Shown one piece after another: positions 31,382-41,700 of a DNA stretch of 64,000 bases. Position numbers and translations under genes: made by a program. Position 1 is the first letter of the stretch. Each line of letters starts with the position of its first letter. Origin of the DNA: Microcoleus sp. bin48.metabat.b7b8b9.023 (lineage in GTDB: Bacteria > Cyanobacteriota > Cyanobacteriia > Cyanobacteriales > Microcoleaceae); assembly GCF_013299185.1 (NCBI RefSeq), contig NZ_JAAFKG010000005.1, positions 32,858 through 96,857 of the forward strand. Direction: 5' to 3'. The notes below the pieces were generated by a model. It was given only the letters and a program-made list of their open reading frames with translations. It ran no database searches and was not told the DNA's origin.

Positions 31382-32203
31382 TTAGATGCCGGTGCCGTCG
31401 AAAAATTCTTGAATTGCTTTATCTTTTAACTTGCAGCTAGGGGTTGTAACGGGCTGGGTTTTTTCGGCTAAGGCTACATTGCTGGCTTGGTTTAAAGCTT
31501 CTGATACTGATTGGAAATTGTGGGAATTGGAAACAGAAGTTAATGAGGCAGATGGTTGAGCCTGCAAAGTTTTTAGTTGCTGTTCGAGGGACTCGATACG
31601 ATCGACTAAAGAGCGAATTACCGCAGCTTCCGAATCCGGCAAACTGCCGTGTTCTAGGGGATTGACGCGCACTCCCGATCGATAAACGATGCGGCCGGGA
31701 ATCCCTACAACGGTACAGTCAGATGGTACGTCGCGCAGGACGACGGAACCGGCGCCGATGCGAACGTTGTTGCCAATTAGCAAGTTGCCGAGCACCTTGG
31801 CGCCGGCACCGACAACTACATTTTCACCCACAGTAGGGTGACGTTTGCCGCTTTCCTTGCCTGTGCCGCCGAGGGTGACACCTTGGTAAATTAGGGCAAA
31901 ATCGCCGACGATCGCAGTTTCGCCGATCACAACCCCCATACCGTGGTCGATGAAGACGCTTTTGCCGATCGTTGCCCCTGGGTGAATTTCAATGCCGGTC
32001 AAAAAGCGAGCAATGTGGGAAATTAAGCGGGGAATGAAGGGAAGGCCCAGTACGTAAAGCCAGTGTGCGAGGCGGTGCAGCACTAGGGCCTGAAGACCTG
32101 GGTAACAAAACAAAACTTCCAGCCAGTTGCGAGCGGCTGGGTCGCGATCGAAAATAATACTGAAGTCAGCTCTAAGAGTCTTTAGCACTTTCGGATTTAC
32201 CAA
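31382..32203 (-). CDS. cysE: Serine O-acetyltransferase
   Basis: [38 protein letters not shown]...[41 protein letters not shown]: CysE with left-handed beta-helix hexapeptides. Confidence 0.95.
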   Translation of the reverse strand: MVNPKVLKTLRADFSIIFDRDPAARNWLEVLFCYPGLQALVLHRLAHWLYVLGLPFIPRLISHIARFLTGIEIHPGATIGKSVFIDHGMGVVIGETAIVGDFALIYQGVTLGGTGKESGKRHPTVGENVVVGAGAKVLGNLLIGNNVRIGAGSVVLRDVPSDCTVVGIPGRIVYRSGVRVNPLEHGSLPDSEAAVIRSLVDRIESLEQQLKTLQAQPSASLTSVSNSHNFQSVSEALNQASNVALAEKTQPVTTPSCKLKDKAIQEFFDGTGI

Positions 32204-32441
32204 TTTTGGTTAAACACGGCACTTTCGATCTTACATTTTACTCGACGGGGGAAGTTATTGACCGATCGCGAGATTGGGGGAGTGGGAGATTGGGGGAGTG
32301 TCCCTGGAGGAGATTGGGGGAGATTTCGAGAAAATTTGAGGATATTCGATCGTCCCCATCCCACAGTGCCGTTGCGTTTTATTCCTGTGGAGCTTTTTTT
32401 GACAGTGCGATCGCACTACAAATGTCAAACCCAGATGCACG

Positions 32442-32924
32442 TTATTCCTGTACTGAGATCGTATAGTTAGACTTGACTCCGGGTTCGAGTGTGCCGACCC
32501 AAATTTTGTATGAGCCTGCTTGCCAGTCTGAATCTACAATGCCAGCATCTTTATTCTGACCTGTATCGTCTCCGCAACGCACGGTGTTACCAGGGCCTTG
32601 TACGAGTAAGGTGGTGTCCTTGCCTCCGCTGTTGACTTGGATGGTGAGTTTGGAAAAGTTTTGCTGCAACTGTATGATGTGGTCGGGAGTGGGGGTGGCA
32701 AAACCCAAACATTTGTTTTTGTGGCGATCGGCGTTGGCAATGGCAGATAGAGAGTACGATCCGCCTGTGGAACCTCTCAAAGCTGCTGTTGGCGCCCCAA
32801 AACCTCGCGATAAAATTAATGTGCCGAAATTGGCTGTTTCTGCTAAAACGGGGTGGGTGGCGATCGCACAAGTCGCAGCTAAGATCGCAGCGTTTTTGAA
32901 ATGAGCTCGCGGATTAAACAACAT
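32442..32924 (-). CDS. Hypothetical exported protein
   Basis: 160 aa, N-terminal signal-like sequence; C-terminal region TTLLVQGPGNTVRCGDDTGQNKDAGIVDSDWQAGSYKIWVGTLEPG typical of cyanobacterial secreted proteins. Confidence 0.7.
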   Translation of the reverse strand: MLFNPRAHFKNAAILAATCAIATHPVLAETANFGTLILSRGFGAPTAALRGSTGGSYSLSAIANADRHKNKCLGFATPTPDHIIQLQQNFSKLTIQVNSGGKDTTLLVQGPGNTVRCGDDTGQNKDAGIVDSDWQAGSYKIWVGTLEPGVKSNYTISVQE

Positions 32925-33152
32925 GGCAATACTCCTCTGTCACAACTTAAAATCACAACTCAGAATTCACCCATCGCAGCCCCAAGAATCCGAACTAGGA
33001 GAGGAAGCACATTTTTTTTTAATTAGTTCAAAACCTCTTGGTTTCTCTTCCTTATTTTTATCAGAACAACACCTGTGCGATCGCCCTTCCTCGTGCCACT
33101 CCCGGTTCTGCCACACGCGCCCTGCTCGCATCCGCAATTGTACGGTGTCAAA

Positions 33153-33314
33153 ATGATAAATTTGATACTGCTTGCCTCTGTATTGACAATTGCTTCCCTA
33201 TTCGCCGAGGCTTTGCTATTGTTACCTATGAGTCTATCTGGGTGGATCCATTTCCCGGTTTGGCTCAGCCTGACTTTGATTTTGCTGGCTATTTCTTGGT
33301 GCTTGGGGGATTAG
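33153..33314 (+). CDS. Small hydrophobic protein (two predicted TM helices)
   Basis: MINLILLASVLTIASLFAEALLLLPMSLSGWIHFPVWLSLTLILLAISWCLGD. Confidence 0.45.
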   Translation: MINLILLASVLTIASLFAEALLLLPMSLSGWIHFPVWLSLTLILLAISWCLGD

Positions 33315-33505
33315 TTGACAGCGCTCGATGAGGAGTTATTAGTTATTCAAAAGCCAATTATCAATCTTTCCGCTTCGCCCAACGGTCAATTCCCCTTGGT
33401 ACAAATTGGACCTATGCAAGGGCCTCGGGTGCGATCGTGTATACTGCAAAATTGACAATCAGAAATCTAAAATCTAGGAATTGACATCTACCTATAGACA
33501 GAATA

Positions 33506-35332
33506 ATGCAACGAGAAATTTCTGCGCTCTCTGAATTTCGCTCGAATGACAAAACTTTTCTGGAAACTCCTAAGAAACAGTCGCGTCCGATACACCGGGC
33601 GATCGTGTTAATGCTAGTAGCAACTGGTTTGCTGGGCCTGCACGCTAGCCGGCTGGTGGAATTGCAACTGGTACAAGGCAAGCAAAACCGAGAACGAGCC
33701 GAAAACAATCGCGTTCGCCTCGTACCCATGCCGGCGAATCGCGGACACATTGTCGATCGCAAAGGCAAGCTGCTAGCGGCTAACAATTTAGCTCGATCGG
33801 TCTATTTGTGGCCAAAAGAACAAACGACGGAAGAGTGGAAAGTGACAGCAGAAAAGTTGAGTCCGCTGCTCAAAATCCCGGCTAAAGAAATATTAGATAA
33901 ATTAAAAAAGGTCGATCCTCTATCCTACAGACCGGTGCGAATCAGGCAAGCGATGCCGCCAGAATTGTTTGTACCGCTAGCAGAACAGGTGGGACAAATG
34001 CGGGGAGTGGAAGTGCGGCCAGAAGCGAGCCGCTACTATCCCGAAGGCAGTTTAGCTGCTCACGTTTTGGGATATATTGGCGAAGCTACCGCAGAAGACT
34101 TGAAAGCTCACCCGGAATATCCAATGGGGATGATTGTCGGTCAGATGGGCATAGAAGCGAGTTCTAATAAGGAAATTGCGGGAGTGTGGGGCGATCGGCT
34201 GATCGAAGTAAATGCCCAAAATCAAGAATTGCGGCTAATGGGAGAGACACCGCCCAAACCGGGCGAGGCAGTGCAGCTAACCATAGACTTGTCCATGCAA
34301 AAAGCAGCCGAAACAGCCCTGGGGAACCGCCGGGGAGCAGTAGTGGCCCTTGATGTGAAAACTGGTGCGGTATTAGTTTTGGCCAGCCACCCGACTTTTG
34401 ACCCCAATCTGTTTACGCGAAAAATCAGTAAGGATGATTGGGCAACTCTTCAACAGGAAGAAAATCCATTTGTGAATCGAACCATGCAAGGCTATCCCCC
34501 CGGTAGCACGTTTAAAATTGTGACTTCCGTCGCGGGGATGGAGTCGGGCAAGTTTTCGCCGGACTCAATTATTGGTACTTCGTCTTACATTACTGTGGGG
34601 GGAATTGATTTTAACGAACACAGTGGCGGTTACGGCAACATCGGCTTTCGGGATGCCTTGGCTTTCAGCAGCAATACGTTTTTTTATCAAATCGGGATGA
34701 GTGCCGGGCCGGAGGAAATTGCTAAGTGGGGACACCGCTTGGGCATTGGCAAGGATACGGATTTGAAGCTTTTGGGCCTAGGCGGTGGCGATTACGGTCA
34801 AATGCCGACCCCGGCGGAGAAGGAAAAAATCTATAAAGAACCTTGGTATGCTGGTGATACGGTAACAATGTCGATCGGTCAGGGGTTCGTGTTGGTGACT
34901 CCTTTGGAGGCGGCGGTGATGGTAGGTTCGATCGCCAATGGTGGCAATCGCGTCAAACCGCATCTTTTGAGTTCTCTGACTGGCAAGCCTGAGACAAAAC
35001 CAGTACCTACGGGGATGAAACCTTCGACAGTTAATGTGATTAAAGAAGGACTCGTGGCAGTAGTTACCGACGGTACGGGACAGGGGCTCAATGACGGTTC
35101 AATTCCACTAACAGCGGGCAAAACAGGGACTTCGGAGGTAATCGGACAGAAGGATCACTCGCTGTATGTAGCCTATGGGCCTGCGGACAAGCCGGAAATT
35201 GCGATCGCCGTGGTTGTGGAAAATGGCGGTTTTGGTTCTGTCGCGGCAGCGCCGATCGCCAAAGAGGTGTTTCAAGCTTATTTTGGCAAGCCGAAAACAC
35301 CAGTCAACCCCATAGTGGTCAACCCTGAGTAG
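33506..35332 (+). CDS. mrdA: Penicillin-binding protein 2 (class B PBP)
   Basis: 608 aa; MPANRGHIVDRKGKLLAANN, MQGYPPGSTFKIVTSVAG (SxxK), SSNTFFYQIG (SxN), AGKTGTSEV (KTG). Confidence 0.93.
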   Translation: MQREISALSEFRSNDKTFLETPKKQSRPIHRAIVLMLVATGLLGLHASRLVELQLVQGKQNRERAENNRVRLVPMPANRGHIVDRKGKLLAANNLARSVYLWPKEQTTEEWKVTAEKLSPLLKIPAKEILDKLKKVDPLSYRPVRIRQAMPPELFVPLAEQVGQMRGVEVRPEASRYYPEGSLAAHVLGYIGEATAEDLKAHPEYPMGMIVGQMGIEASSNKEIAGVWGDRLIEVNAQNQELRLMGETPPKPGEAVQLTIDLSMQKAAETALGNRRGAVVALDVKTGAVLVLASHPTFDPNLFTRKISKDDWATLQQEENPFVNRTMQGYPPGSTFKIVTSVAGMESGKFSPDSIIGTSSYITVGGIDFNEHSGGYGNIGFRDALAFSSNTFFYQIGMSAGPEEIAKWGHRLGIGKDTDLKLLGLGGGDYGQMPTPAEKEKIYKEPWYAGDTVTMSIGQGFVLVTPLEAAVMVGSIANGGNRVKPHLLSSLTGKPETKPVPTGMKPSTVNVIKEGLVAVVTDGTGQGLNDGSIPLTAGKTGTSEVIGQKDHSLYVAYGPADKPEIAIAVVVENGGFGSVAAAPIAKEVFQAYFGKPKTPVNPIVVNPE

Positions 35333-35361
35333 TCATGGGGCATGGGGCATTGTTGACTGTT

Positions 35362-35460
35362 GTTCGTAGTGCGGACTTCAGTCCGCAGCATATTGCGGAC
35401 TGAAGTCCGCACTACGAACGAACGGATATTATCGCGGTCAACTGACCGGACACGATATGA
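35362..35460. repeat. MITE-like palindromic element with one recognisable TIR
   Basis: gttcgtagtgcggacttcagtccgcagcatattgcggactgaagtccgcactacgaac followed by ggatattatcgcggtcaactgaccggacacgatat. Confidence 0.85.
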
Positions 35461-35474
35461 CAACTAACAACTGA

Positions 35475-37232
35475 CTAATTAAGCCGCATAAATATTGTAG
35501 CTTTCCGAATTCCTGTTATTTCTCCCGTACTGGTGACAGTGAGCGATCGCAAGTGGTCAAAAAGCGGTCTTGCAGAAAGTTCAATTAACCTCAACAACGG
35601 AATTTGTTTTTCCCAAATTGCTCTGCTGGAGGGCCAGTCTAAATAAAAATAGCCATCGTTAGCTGGCGGTAGCGGTTCGATGCTGGTTTGAAAATCTTGA
35701 TTTGCCACCAAAGAGCCTGTTTCGGCTGCTTTGAGTGCTGCATCCATTGCTTCTACCGAAGTGGTGAAAATTTCGTATTTGCCGACAGTGGCTCGAACTC
35801 CTTTTGCTTCAGTTTCGATCGCACTTTTGCTCTTATTTTTTCCATCGTAACTCTGGCTCGTTGTCAACTGCGTCCAAGCGGTAATTTTCTGGTTTCTGAG
35901 AGTAAAGTTGCCGATGCTGTATTCTTTACTCCGGGCAATTTCATCGAGTTTGTCGATCGCCTTTTGAGCATCAGCAGATTTTTCTGCCGCAAAAATCCAG
36001 TCGGGAGTGCTTGACGAACTCGGAAGTACGGCTAAAGCGTATTCTCCTTGTACCCAGTTAAATATATCCTGCGGCAAATTGACGCCCGAATTTTGCTGAA
36101 TATCTGCGATCGCGCGATCGACTAATTTTGAAGCCTCTGCGTTAGTTGACACCGCCGACGACAAATCAGTCCAAAAATTCCTTAAATCGGTGCTGGCGAC
36201 AGTGAAAGGACTGGCTGAGGGTATGTACTGCAAGGCTTGTACAGGTGCGGATAGTGTGGGAATTGCTGTTTTGTCTCCCGATGTCACCAAAGCAGTTTGG
36301 GCAAGCAATCCCCGTCGGTTGACTCCGATAGCAACTGCGAGGGAATTGGGGGAAACTTGCGGATTTTGCTCGGTTGCCGGCTGCGGAAGATTGACAAATC
36401 CTAAAGCTATTCTGCCTTGAGTTAGCTGCTGCAAAGCTTTTTGATAGTTAGGACTGTTGTTGAGATTTAGGCTGGCTGATTCTACGTTATCAATTGCATC
36501 TCGCAGCACGTTCGGACTGTTGGCAAATAAAACAAAACTGCTGTTACTTCCTGAATCAGAACTACCGCCGATTGCTGCTGTTGCAAAGCTAGGAGGCAAA
36601 GTTGAATTCGGTAGAGCAAGCGAGTTGAAAGACCAAATCGAATCTTTTTTGGGGTTAGTTATTGGTGACTCTTTATAATATATTTTGACACCTTTATATA
36701 GTTCCGACTGCACTGTTTTCTCCTTACGAGATTCTTTTTGCCAGTAGGAAGTGAGAAATTCTTGACTGCGATCGGCATTTTGGGAGGAAACGGCTAGCAG
36801 AAACCCGGCTTGTTTCCCGTTGTTGAGTTCGCGATCGTCGAAATCTGGCGTAGTGGTAGCGAAAGTAATTTCGTCACCTATCCAAGGTTGGATATCGCGG
36901 CTGTAATCCAGGTTAGTATTGACGAGGAGGCTTTTTTTGATTTGCTCGAATTCAGCGTGCGATCGACTTCTTTCTTCAGGAGAGGCAAAGATTTGTCGCA
37001 ATGCTTCGAGGCGATCGGGATTTACCAGCATTGAAACTAACACAGGTGATTGTTTCGAGACAAACACAGCCGCAGCCGGAGTAGTCGTCGGCCCACCCGC
37101 GAGCAAATTTAGGGGAGTTTTGGTTGACAGCCAGTAAAAACCGCCTGCACTCAAGGCTAAGAGTGCCAAGACGCCAGCAATGAGGAAAGAAAAGAACGAT
37201 CGCAGCTTCATACAAAAAGGACTAATGACCAC
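35475..37232 (-). CDS. DUF3352-like protein
   Basis: 585 aa; N-terminal TM, PAAAVFVSKQSPVLVSMLVNPDRLEALRQIFASPEERSRSHAEFEQIKKSLLVNTNLDYSRDIQPWIGDEITFA typical of cyanobacterial DUF3352 proteins. Confidence 0.8.
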   Translation of the reverse strand: MVISPFCMKLRSFFSFLIAGVLALLALSAGGFYWLSTKTPLNLLAGGPTTTPAAAVFVSKQSPVLVSMLVNPDRLEALRQIFASPEERSRSHAEFEQIKKSLLVNTNLDYSRDIQPWIGDEITFATTTPDFDDRELNNGKQAGFLLAVSSQNADRSQEFLTSYWQKESRKEKTVQSELYKGVKIYYKESPITNPKKDSIWSFNSLALPNSTLPPSFATAAIGGSSDSGSNSSFVLFANSPNVLRDAIDNVESASLNLNNSPNYQKALQQLTQGRIALGFVNLPQPATEQNPQVSPNSLAVAIGVNRRGLLAQTALVTSGDKTAIPTLSAPVQALQYIPSASPFTVASTDLRNFWTDLSSAVSTNAEASKLVDRAIADIQQNSGVNLPQDIFNWVQGEYALAVLPSSSSTPDWIFAAEKSADAQKAIDKLDEIARSKEYSIGNFTLRNQKITAWTQLTTSQSYDGKNKSKSAIETEAKGVRATVGKYEIFTTSVEAMDAALKAAETGSLVANQDFQTSIEPLPPANDGYFYLDWPSSRAIWEKQIPLLRLIELSARPLFDHLRSLTVTSTGEITGIRKATIFMRLN

Positions 37233-37353
37233 AGTCTATTATTAACTACAGTAGCGCATGACCGTAGCTATTGACACCTGCAAAATATAGAGGCGGTGTC
37301 TGTGAGAAACCGCCCCAATATTGACAGGCTATTACCCGTCAGTTTATTTGTTT

Positions 37354-37570
37354 CTAAGTCGATAGTTGTGCCAATCTAGCTGTCAGTTCTTCAATCGACA
37401 ATTGAGGTAATTCTGCCAATAAAGATGATAAATTGTCTGGAGATAAAGCCAGCAAATCATGGATAATACCAGCCGAAAGTTCAGATGACTGTTCCGTTTG
37501 AGGAAAATATTTTTTCAAAAGAGCTTCAGCCTATTTAATAGTTTTACCGAGTAGTTATTGCCTCGATTGT
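37354..37570 (-). pseudogene. Degenerate C-terminal coding fragment
   Basis: Reverse-strand reading ...LLGKTIK*AEALLKKYFPQTEQSSELSAGIIHDLLALSPDNLSSLLAELPQLSIEELTARLAQLST*; in-frame TAG at 37531-37533 and a further stop upstream; absent from the ORF track. Confidence 0.5.
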
Positions 37571-38078
37571 TTTGCCAATAATTAATTAGTGGTGTATCGC
37601 TCGCACGCCAGACAAGGGTAAGATCGATCGCCCGTCATACATACAAAAGTACGCGCGTGCGAAGCCCCAACCGTAGGGAATCGCCCGTAAAGTCGATCGC
37701 CCGCAGAATTGTGCCTATAATAATTATCGTGTCGATCGCACTCAAACAGCAGGCGCAACCGCAGCAGTGGGAGAATTCCGGGAATGGGTGACGAATAGGT
37801 AATTGTCAGTCTACCAACTCTTAACGTGCGATCGCCAAGAGTGCACCCAAACGACAATCAGAGAACTCGCACAAAACTGGTGTTTGACTGTAGGGGCGAT
37901 CGACTTCAAGGAAGTTGTGCTCAAGCGCGATCGCCCGTAATCTAAGGAATGAAAAATAAATAAGGTGACTAAGGTCGGAATACTTTACCTTAGAGCAAGG
38001 CTTCTGGCGTTTAATTGTGCAAGTTCTTTATTTTTCATTCCTAAAAAAGTTCGTTGTCCTATTAATTAGCTCACCATA

Positions 38079-38738
38079 TCAAGCTAGATCTATCAAGCTT
38101 TTACCATCATTATTGAAAGAGTTACGCAACAATTCCAGAAAATCCTTATCTAAAGTTTTTGTTTCCTTCAACATTCGCAAATCTTCTGCTTCTTTAGTCA
38201 TTTCTCGAACGGCAAATGGATGACTAGCTATTGCTGAATAAAACTTTTCTTCTCCATCTTTTTCCCAAGTGATCTTGAAAGAAATGTCTTTGTAAGGTAT
38301 GTATGCCTCAATGGTATGTCTGGCGGATTTGACTGTGTGAACAATGTTCTCCACAGTAGGATCGAGACAGGCTTGCAGAGTAGCGCGGATCGCGACCAGA
38401 GCTTCCTGCGGTTCCAGAGAATCGTCCCCAAACTCAAGACAATCTGGAAATACATCTTCTCTACCGCAATCCTCTCTTAATTGATTAACTTTTGCAGCAT
38501 CTACAAGTTTTCCTTGGAGGATTTTCCAAACTTCATCTAATGCAACTCTTGGCACTTCAGGCACTCCCCAGTCCACTAATTTGCAAAAAGCATTGTAGTT
38601 AGGAAGCATTCGTTCGCAACAAGCAGCAGCAAACGCAACTCTGTGAAGATCGGGGAGGTCTTCGAGTTCTTTTTTTAGAGTGTCAACTTCAAAAAAATGC
38701 ATATTCATTTCGTGATTTTTATCGTCTGGGTGGTTCAT
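38079..38738 (-). CDS. DUF416 (YjaG-like) family protein; candidate immunity protein for the adjacent toxin
   Basis: KKELEDLPDLHRVAFAAACCERMLPNYNAFCKLVDWGVPEVPRVALDEVWKIL...EALVAIRATLQACLD matches the DUF416 pattern; start overlaps the 3' end of the upstream giant ORF by 20 nt. Confidence 0.8.
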   Translation of the reverse strand: MNHPDDKNHEMNMHFFEVDTLKKELEDLPDLHRVAFAAACCERMLPNYNAFCKLVDWGVPEVPRVALDEVWKILQGKLVDAAKVNQLREDCGREDVFPDCLEFGDDSLEPQEALVAIRATLQACLDPTVENIVHTVKSARHTIEAYIPYKDISFKITWEKDGEEKFYSAIASHPFAVREMTKEAEDLRMLKETKTLDKDFLELLRNSFNNDGKSLIDLA

Positions 38739-41700
38739 TTTGTCTGCTCGGGCCGGGTTTCCAGGTAGGATTCCATCGACTGCCAGGTCTGATCTGTCTC
38801 TCTTGCATCAATGAGCGACAGAAATATTCGCAAATTCCGTCTGGATGGCTGACCCCAATTGATTCAATTCCAACTATTCTTCCTTTAGCTTTTTCAGAGT
38901 CAGCCCAATAAATCATTCGCTCCTCTGCATGCAAGTTTCCTCCTCTGGAATTTGGAATTACGACATATCCTTGACTTTCAAGCAACTTTCTATGATCGCG
39001 TGAAAATTCTCCCCAAGCATTAGATACAACTTTTTTCACCTTACCTTGTGCATCTACGAACTGACCTACTGCAATTACTCTGTTACTCTTAGCTATTGAA
39101 TCGTTGCCGTAAAGCTCGTCAGAAATTCGTTTAGCGTCTGCTTCTAACTGCGCTGCATCTGGATGAATTTCATTTTCACCGCGACTCGGGCCTCCACTTT
39201 CTGAGCCGTTCGTTGTACTGTGAAAAACTACTCCCAGTAGCTTGGCTATATTCTTTAAGCCAGTCGAAGCTGTAGTTGCTCCGTGTAGCCCCAGAGCTGT
39301 TCCTGCTACTATAGCAGGAGCACCTGCAATACAACCAACTCCTGTTACACATAAACCTGCACCTCCAGCACCAGTTCCGCCACCCCCCATTATTTCTAAA
39401 ATCCCCGTAACAATTGAAGCTGCATCTCCGAATGTTCGCCCTGCTTGGAAAGACCAGGTTTTAGGCAGCCCACGCTCTACATCTTTGTCTAATCCATTCC
39501 ATCCAGGAATCAAAACCTGCAACAACCATCTCCCAATGTCTCCGTTATTACGCAACCATTGATAGACTGCCCCAGCAACAAACTCTCCAAGAGGTCTAAA
39601 GAAACTCAACAATTGTCGGATGACTTTTGTCAGTGCAGAACGTTTGTCAGGAGGCAATTTTCCACCAGGAGCACCTGAGTTAGCAGACTGATTATCAGGA
39701 ACATTGCCGCCAAAAATGTCTTTAGGATAAGAGTTGTAGGAAATCGGCTGAAAAATATCCTTACTCGGCTTAGGAGGCTTATTTAACTCCGGTGGCACCT
39801 GTTTTTTCGGAGCCTTAGTCAACCGCGGTGCTTCCCCAAATTTGGGCAAATCATTAGTCTGCCCCGTTTTCTTCGGATCGAACCCTCCCCTCTTCGACTC
39901 AGACTCACTCGGCAAATACTTGCCATCTTTCCAACTAGACTTCGACCAACTTTCACTCCAATCATTCCTCCCATCATCCCAGACAGTTCCGCTTCTAGTC
40001 CAACTCCAATTACTGCCACTACTCGTATAAACAGCTCTTTTTGTTGTCGATTCAGAATCTGAGCCACTGATAGTCTCACTCCAACGATAACCTCCCTTAA
40101 AGTAAGATTTGGTGTAACTCGAAGTCCAGCTAGAATACTTGTAAACGTCACTCACTACACCTTTACTATCGTAACTGCTGTCCCTTAACCATTTCTCGTA
40201 ACTCGAACTGCCACTCTCTTCTTTTCGACCATCTTTGTAAGTTGTGACTGTCTGTGAATTACTCGTCTTTGAGGTATCGCTACTGTTAGATGAATTGGTA
40301 TTGTTGCCCTCGCTACTGCTGTTATTTTTGCTTGCAGTTATTGTCGATTCATCGCTGTTACTTTTGGTGGTGTAAGTATCAGCTTTGTACTCGCTATCCC
40401 ACTGCTCTTGATTTTCGGAATAGTTTTCACTTTCGTTTTTGGAACTGGGTTTTCCGGCACTGTTACTGCTAGAAGAGTTTGATTTGTTAATTGAATAATA
40501 GTCTCGATTGTGGTTTCTAGTTTCTCCCCCGTTTTTGTATGTATCTGTGTTATTTACGCTGGTGACTGAGTAACCATTATCTCGATTGTTTCTCCAAGAG
40601 TTAGTGCCGTTGGTGCTGTTTGTTTCCTGGGACTGATTTTGGGTATATGTGTCTGTGTTGCTCTTATTTTTTGATTTGCCGTCGTCGTAACTGGTGTTGT
40701 AGTTACTGTTCCCTTCATAGTAAGTATCGCGGGTGCTGCTGCCGACGGTTTTGCCGTTGGTTGTGGTATTGTCCCAGGTGTTGTTGGTGATTGAACGGTT
40801 GTCGCTGCTGTTGTTTGTTTTGTATGAGTCGCTGCTTGTTTTGCTGTGAGAGTTGAATTGAGTGACTTCGGAATTCTCGCCACTGTTAGTGCTGTTGGAA
40901 TAGTTGCCTTTGCTGCTCGAAGTTGTGTTGGTTTTTCCTTTCTTTTGGGTTGTAGTGTTGTCGCCGGAAGTTCCATTACTGCTGGTGTACTGATTGTTTG
41001 TGGTTGATTTTGAACCTGACTCTTCTTGGGTTTTGGAGTTGCTCTCTCCATAATTACCGTCATGTTTGCCATCGGATTGAGTTTGGCGGTTTATGTAGCT
41101 ATCACCAGCACTTTTTTGAGTTTGTGAAGGACTGGTATAGTTGCGATTTGAACTCCATTTCTCTTTGGATGAGGTTTGGCTGTTTCCTGTGCCTTCGTAT
41201 TTGAGTCGGTTCTCACTTGACTGGGATTTATCTGTTCTTTCTATTGAGTAGAGGGAAAGGTTTTTGTCTGTGTAGTCCTTGGTGTTTGTGTTTGTATCTG
41301 TTTTTGTTTCAGAGAAAGAGTTGCCGTTACTGTTGGTATTGGTACGGCTTTTGTTCCAGTTGGAGTCTGTGTGTGAGTAGCTTCTGTTGGTTTGGGTGTT
41401 TGTGCTGGTTGTACTGCCGTTTTTGCTGGTATTGCTGGTAGTATTTGGCGCTAGTTCTGTGGTGGTGGAACTGGTGCCAACGTTGTAGTCTCCGGTTGAG
41501 GTAGTGGTGGTTTTTGGTTGGTTGGTTGTGCCGTTGGTTAGGGCGGCTCTTGATGAGGGTTTGGCTGTGGTTTGGCTGATGTTTTCGTCGGCACTGATTA
41601 GGGGTTTGATTAATTGTTTGGTGGCTGCTAATACTGGGATTGCCGGGATTGTTTGGGCGGCGGTGGCTATTGCTAATTCTTGGTTTAAGATGCCGTATCC

